Assembly (NCBI GenBank): GCA_010093515.1 | Contig: MU001681.1 | Span: 571,566 to 635,565, forward strand | Length of the DNA: 64,000 nt | Source of the DNA: Lineolata rhizophorae | Lineage: Eukaryota; Ascomycota; Dothideomycetes; Lineolatales; Lineolataceae | Direction: 5' to 3' | Part shown: positions 58,968 to 64,000 of the stretch, piece by piece | Layout: each line of letters starts with the position of its first letter | Numbering within the stretch: position 1 is the stretch's first letter | Notes under the pieces: model-generated | The model's input: only the letters and a program-made list of their open reading frames with translations | What the model was told of the DNA's origin: nothing | Databases searched by the model: none | Made by a program: the position numbers and the translations under genes

Positions 58968-60692
58968 ATGTGGAGGCGCGCGTATTTGTTTCTTGTCCTT
59001 GTTCGCCTGTATTTTGCGCTGTCGCCAAGCTACTTGCATCCCGACGAAAACTTCCAAGGACCTGAAATCATAGCTGGTGCGTTGCAGACCATTTCAGAAA
59101 TTGTGCAAAGCTTGCCTTCAATCTGACTCGATTATTAAGGGCGCGTCTTCTCCTACCAAGTCCATCTCACATGGGAATTCACGGCTGTGCAACCGATCCG
59201 AAGCTCCTTTCCGCTATGGCTCGTTTATGGCTTGCCTATGTTTGTTCTCCGCGCCATTTGGGAAGGGTTTGGACACGACGAGATCACCCCAGTCATGGTG
59301 TACTGGGCTCTGAGAGCACTTATGTTCATTCTTAGCTTTGTTCTGGAAGACTGGGCTTTGTGGGAACTTGTCCAATCACCCCGATATCGTCGCAGCGCTG
59401 TCCTGCTCACAGCATCCTGCTACGTCACCTGGACTTTTCAGACACATACATTCTCCAATTCCGTAGAAACACTTGCAGTTTTGTGGAGCCTCGTTCTGGC
59501 AGGTCGCATAGTTGAAGACAAGGTTGGAGCCTACATCGTCCCAGCTTTTTGCTATGTCAGCGCGGTGGACTAACTTAGTCGAGCAGAAGCATTCCGGACT
59601 TTTCGCATCCGCATTGCTTGCCTTCGTATTCGTGCTAGGCACATTCAATCGGATTACCTTTCTAGCCTTCGTGATCATTCCCGCGCTTCGGCTATTACCT
59701 CATTTCAGACGAAAGTATGAACTCAATGCTATTCTTCTTTCTTGACTCCACCAGAATTCTGACCAAACCTTAGGCCTTTGTCGCTGCTTGTCATTGTCTC
59801 AGTCGCGACTTGCACAGCCTTTTCCGCGGTTGTTTTGGATACCATTTTCTATTCAAGCGAGGCTTTGACCTTGGACAAGCTCTTCAAACACCCAATAATC
59901 ACGCCGATCAATAATCTGCTTTACAATGCCTCAGTTGACAATCTCTCAGAGCACGGACTCCACCCGTATTACCAGCACCTCATCGTCAACCTTCCTCAAC
60001 TCCTTGGTCCGGCTTTTCCTCTGGCTTTTCTCACCTACAGAAAAACGATCCGCTTAGCCTGTGCCGTAACAGGAATCGTCGCCCTTTCTTTATTTCCGCA
60101 CCAAGAACCGCGGTTTCTACTACCGACCGTCCCGCTTATTCTTTCCTCACTACGCATCCCCCGAAACTACTTTCGACTTTGGGTTGCGACATGGGTTATT
60201 TTCAATGTTTTTATGGGGCTTCTCTTAGGCATTTTTCACCAAGGGGGTGTGATCCCAATGCAGGCTCACATCGCTAGCTGGCAGGAGCCGCATGCAGTTC
60301 TATGGTGGAAAACGTACAGTCCGCCCCGGTGGCTCCTAGACGGAAGCAGCGAGTCAATTCGGACAATCGATTTGATGGGGATGCCAGCAGACTCCGTGAT
60401 CAAGAACATCACGGGCACGATTCGATGTCCGGAAGACGGCTCCTTTCCCAAGGAGCTAGGAAAGCCTGAGTCTGTCATTCTAGTGGCACCGAGATCGGCC
60501 GTGTTCCTGGACCGATTCGTCCTGCCCGAAGCGGAAGCCCAGGTTACGCTTGAGGAGCTTTGGCACTACAGCAACCACATCAACCTGGATGACGTCGATT
60601 TTGGGGACGACGGCGTGTGGCCGACCCTCAAACGAGTGGTCGGCCGCCGCGGCCTTGTGCTGTGGAAGGCACAAAAGAAGTGTGAAAAGTAA
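58968..60692 (+). CDS. SMP3: GPI mannosyltransferase 4 (Smp3/PIG-Z)
   Basis: ER alpha-1,2-mannosyltransferase (GT22 family) that adds the fourth mannose to the GPI precursor, an essential step in yeast. Exons are 58968-59076, 59140-59522, 59587-59714 and 59774-60692, giving 512 aa against 516 in S. cerevisiae. The lumenal catalytic loop motif [11 protein letters not shown] is at residues ~24-35. It is followed by [22 protein letters not shown], many transmembrane helices (for example [20 protein letters not shown]) and the family signature [17 protein letters not shown], which separates GT22 GPI enzymes from other mannosyltransferases. [12 protein letters not shown] and the lumenal C-terminal part fit Smp3 rather than Gpi10 or Alg9. 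The second intron begins with a weak GTTGGA donor but has a CTAAC branch point. The end, WKAQKKCEK, carries a dilysine near the C-terminus that could act in ER retention. Confidence 0.93.
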
Positions 60693-61947
60693 CTTGGAGA
60701 TGTGCGCCTAGAAAAGTGGATTTGAGGACGTACATAGCAGTCGAAAATAGTAGATACCCCTCTCGCCCTTGAATGTTAGGGGGCCAGCTGAAGGACGGCC
60801 GGCAAGCCAGCCAATCAAGCCTCTTTCTCACTCCTTTCTTCTTTGGGACGAAAAAACTATTAAAACATTGGATGTAGTGGTCACAAAAAGTGATGGTGAG
60901 CCGTGCGGTGAGGTATGACGCAACGGCAGAGGAGAGCGCGGCGGAGTCTCAACTAGGGTTTGGGAGTTGACGCGCGGGCTTGACGACGGCCAGACTTGGG
61001 AGGGGCTCGGTTGGTCGAGACGCAGCATGGAACGGGCCAAGGCGCCAGGCGGGGTGCGGCAGAAGGCAGGCGGCAGCGCGCAACAAGTGGGCGCGACGCG
61101 TGCTCGATCGGGCAGGAAGAACGCGTCGCAGGCACGCTCCACGCCCCGGGGCGCGCCCTTGCGTCGCGCGGGCCGGCCGAGGCCAATCAGCGCGGAGCGT
61201 AGCCCGGGCGGCGATGCGTTGGCGAGCCCGGCGGGTCCCCGGCGGCGCTGCGCCCGAGCAAGGCACACCCGCCGTCTACCACGGTCGACCCCGCCCGGCT
61301 GCCATTACTTTACCACGGCGCGCCCCGTCCGCCGCCGGCTTCGCATGTTCTCCGTCTCCCTCGCACCGTCACGCGTCTCTCCCCTCTGCACCCCTCCCCC
61401 GGTGCGCCGTTCCTCAGCTCGCGCAACCCACCAACTTACCCACCAGTGCCTCTTTTTCACCTTTTTCCATCGCTCGCGCTGCGTTCTTATCCGACTTCGG
61501 TCAGGTCGGCTTCGACTCGCCTTTCAGCCGGCCCGGCACCACGTCCGGCCGACGAAGCGTTTAACCCCAGGGTCCCCTCACGGCGACAACCCGCTCAACC
61601 GCCCCGACCGGACCACCTACCTACGGAACCACGCGTCTCTCACCTCTACTCAGCCGTCCACCAAATTTTCCTTCCTCCTTTGCACCTCGTGCCATCCACC
61701 ATCGAAAACTATTTCCGGCTTTTTTTTTTTTTTTTTTTGCCGATCCGGGCTTTTTGTGTGCGCTTTCCCGTCCCGCGTGCTTTCTCGGTTTTGCCGAGAC
61801 GAGCCAAAGCCGTACCAACCCCGACCGCTCTCCTACCTTCTATCAGCGCCGCGTAGTTCCACGGTTCGTTTTCACGCGTTTTTACGCGTCAAGCGCCTGT
61901 TGGAAGGCCGGCAGTGACATAGGGAGGCCCGCTCGACCTCGTCAACC
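60693..61947. other. Intergenic, upstream of the forkhead gene
   Basis: About 1.25 kb between tandem plus-strand genes. The part at 60960-61450 is GC-rich with overlapping spurious frames. The part at 61450-61940 is CT-rich with a 19-T run, typical of a fungal promoter and 5' leader. Confidence 0.55.
61720..61738 (+). repeat. T19 homopolymer in the forkhead gene upstream region
   Basis: Nineteen T residues about 210 bases before the forkhead ATG, within a pyrimidine-rich stretch. Such tracts are common in fungal promoters and can exclude nucleosomes. Confidence 0.9.
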
Positions 61948-64000
61948 ATGGCGTCGGCGCGCCGCCAGCAACCCCTCCAAATTTTCCAGGACCCTCCCCT
62001 CGCATCCCACGACGACGAACTAGCCAACGCCGAAGCCGCGCTGCTTTCTGCCTTTCGACCGCTGCGAGACGCGACTTCAGACCCCAATATCGTGATGCAA
62101 CCTCCTGCACCCGCCGATAAAGGCCGATCGCCTTCCAAGGGATCGCGCCACTCAAGCTCGCCTCCTCCACCTCGGGCTTTGGCTGAAAGCAAGATCAATG
62201 CCATCAACATCCCTCCCCCCAAGCAAGCCCAGTTCGTCACGGACTCCCCTGCGAAGAAGCCAGCCTTGATCGCCAAACCGTCGGCTTCGAGGAATGGGCC
62301 ATCCAAGCTAGACATGCCTCCTGGATCTACAACTGGAGGACCTTTGGCGGATAAAGAGAACCACGTTCTTTATCCTCCTTCTCTTGGAGTTGCCGTCAAA
62401 CATGCCCATAATTCTCATGGGTCCAAGCCACAGACGAAACGTGCCTTGATGGACTCAGCGCCTCTAAATGAGCGGCCCAACAAAAAGCAAAAGGTTCAAG
62501 AGGAGCCGTTTGTCTTGCCCGAGCCTGCCGAAATGCCTCCAGTTGAAGATACGGGAGATAAGCCCCCGTACAGCTATGCCACATTGATTGGCATGGCTAT
62601 CCTGCGCGCGCCAAATCGTCGACTTACTCTGGCTCAAATTTACAAGTGGATTTCAGACTCCTTCAAATTCTACCGTACCGCAGAGGGGGGGTGGCAGAAC
62701 AGCATAAGGCATAACCTCAGCCTCAACAAAGCCTTTATCAAGCAAGATCGCCCCAAAGATGACCCTGGCAAGGGACATTACTGGGCCATTGACAGGGGGA
62801 TGGAACACCAATTCCTGAAAGATCGCCCAATCCGTCGGAATACCAACCCTGACGGGTTTCTCCACAGCGTTCCCAGTGACCTGGTAAGGCCAGCAACCGC
62901 ACCGGGTATGGGTTCGTTCCAGATGCAGCCTGCAGCCGCCATAAAGGCTGTTGATTCGAGCGCTTTTCCGGAGGAAACCGAACTGTCGTCAGACGCCACG
63001 ATTGTAGCGTCTGATCCTGCTGTTCATGATGGCCATGATTCGGAAAACGCCATGCCACCGCCCGCTTGTTCTAGGACCATACGATCTTCACCCCCGCCTG
63101 CTGACATTCATTCATCACCTCCGCCAGCAATGATGCTTACTCGGCAATCACGAGATGGCACCCCACCTCATGTACCTCGTTTCCCTTCCACTAGCCGCTC
63201 TGGAGGTAGGAAGCGAAAATTCGCAGTGTTTGGGGACAGTGGCTACTACTCGTCGATTGAATCTTCGGCTACTCGTGGCAACATCCGAGGGGCCGCTATC
63301 CTCACATCCGAAGCGGATATAGATCGGCCAAGCCTGAAACGCGGTCGTGCCGAAGAAGAGATCGCTCGTATCCGGGGCTCGTCTTACGACAGCCCCACGA
63401 AGGCTCGTCCCAGCACGAAGCAACCGCTAGGAGCATCTGCTTTGGCATCTTCTTCCCCTGTTCGATACGGTGGAAGCGGTCCCCTGACCCCTGCCATTGT
63501 TTTCAAACGCCCGCCCAAACCTCTCCCGTCCACCTCGCCAAACACGACCCTCAAAAACCACCGCGACCGTATTCGCCAGCTCATCGGTTCTCCCGGAGCC
63601 TCTCTCAATGTTCTTGGCGAGGAAACTTCGTGGAGCCCGGCCTTCCAGCTTCCTGAAGATGAGACTCTTAGCCTCCGCAACGATAGTGGCGGCGGAACTT
63701 TCGATGATTTTGGAACGGCCTACGATTCACCTTTATTGCGCGGTTCTCCTGAGAAGCGCTCGGCAAAACGCCCATGCCTAAATCGCGCAAGCACAACCGG
63801 AAATGCGCTGGCAGATGTGACTGGTCTTTCCAGATCCAATCCACACCTCACACCTATGGGTCCCCCAACTCCTCTTTTCAAAATGTCTCTGCTCAAGAGT
63901 CCGTCGCGGCTTAGCAGCCCTACCAAGGCGCCAGCGTCACAGCCGTCTAGATCGACGGGCTTAAAGTTAGAGTCTCCTCAAGATGATCTATTCGGCTTTG
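61948..64000 (+). CDS. HCM1: Forkhead transcription factor, Hcm1/Sep1 type (3' end outside window)
   Basis: DNA-binding regulator; yeast Hcm1 drives S-phase genes and fission yeast Sep1 drives late-mitotic and septation genes. The frame is open from the ATG at 61948 to the window edge, at least 684 residues, with no intron needed. The winged-helix domain covers about residues 201-295: [17 protein letters not shown], then [31 protein letters not shown] (recognition helix), GKGHYWAI and ending DRPIRR. No FHA domain precedes it, which argues against the Fkh1/Fkh2 type. A KEN motif at residues 136-138 (ADKENH) and a basic stretch NKKQK are candidate degradation and nuclear signals. Downstream, [15 protein letters not shown] and [14 protein letters not shown] are conserved-looking segments. 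The rest is Ser/Pro-rich with many possible CDK sites. Confidence 0.92.
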   Translation, partial: MASARRQQPLQIFQDPPLASHDDELANAEAALLSAFRPLRDATSDPNIVMQPPAPADKGRSPSKGSRHSSSPPPPRALAESKINAINIPPPKQAQFVTDSPAKKPALIAKPSASRNGPSKLDMPPGSTTGGPLADKENHVLYPPSLGVAVKHAHNSHGSKPQTKRALMDSAPLNERPNKKQKVQEEPFVLPEPAEMPPVEDTGDKPPYSYATLIGMAILRAPNRRLTLAQIYKWISDSFKFYRTAEGGWQNSIRHNLSLNKAFIKQDRPKDDPGKGHYWAIDRGMEHQFLKDRPIRRNTNPDGFLHSVPSDLVRPATAPGMGSFQMQPAAAIKAVDSSAFPEETELSSDATIVASDPAVHDGHDSENAMPPPACSRTIRSSPPPADIHSSPPPAMMLTRQSRDGTPPHVPRFPSTSRSGGRKRKFAVFGDSGYYSSIESSATRGNIRGAAILTSEADIDRPSLKRGRAEEEIARIRGSSYDSPTKARPSTKQPLGASALASSSPVRYGGSGPLTPAIVFKRPPKPLPSTSPNTTLKNHRDRIRQLIGSPGASLNVLGEETSWSPAFQLPEDETLSLRNDSGGGTFDDFGTAYDSPLLRGSPEKRSAKRPCLNRASTTGNALADVTGLSRSNPHLTPMGPPTPLFKMSLLKSPSRLSSPTKAPASQPSRSTGLKLESPQDDLFGF

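Overview
The window is nuclear DNA of a filamentous ascomycete (Pezizomycotina). Nearly every gene is split by short introns, mostly about 45-165 bp, with GT..AG ends and recognisable branch points. The genes encode eukaryotic proteins that include fungal-specific families (Knr4/Smi1, UPF0357, Mei2-like, Rmp1), and coding strands alternate freely with no operons. eL28 is present, which Saccharomyces cerevisiae lacks. I cannot place the organism below subphylum from sequence alone.

Layout. 0-9 kb: an O-methyltransferase (+), the vitamin B6 enzyme Snz1/PdxS (-), a FUN14 protein (+) and a Kap122-like importin (-). 9.5-18 kb: an aminopeptidase P with a probable mitochondrial leader (+), the GPI ethanolamine-phosphate transferase Gpi7 (+) and an Rmp1-like RNase MRP subunit (-). 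18-31.7 kb: a Mei2-like RNA-binding protein (-), exocyst Sec15 (+), an unnamed 688-aa protein (-) and the splicing factor SF3B4/Hsh49 (+). 32.8-38.3 kb: a UPF0357 protein (-), ribosomal protein eL28 (+) and Knr4/Smi1 (-). 41.5-52.2 kb: the PAK kinase Cla4 (-), alpha-actinin (-) and a CRIB-domain protein (-). 57.3-64 kb: Skp1 (-), the GPI mannosyltransferase Smp3 (+) and a forkhead factor of the Hcm1/Sep1 type (+) that runs off the right edge.

In the exon models below the reading frame stays open across every junction, and the exon lengths sum to whole codons. Starts, stops and conserved motifs agree with the named families. Where a splice site is a choice, this is stated.

Functionally this is an ordinary housekeeping region. 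Its one theme is polarity, cell wall and surface: Sec15, Knr4, Cla4, a second Cdc42-type effector, alpha-actinin, Gpi7 and Smp3. I found no tRNA, rRNA, CRISPR array, integrated virus, LTR element or other recognisable transposon. I see no convincing new multi-gene system. The best leads are the unnamed 688-aa protein, the CRIB protein near Cla4, several weak or alternative splice and start choices, and long 5'-leader introns.
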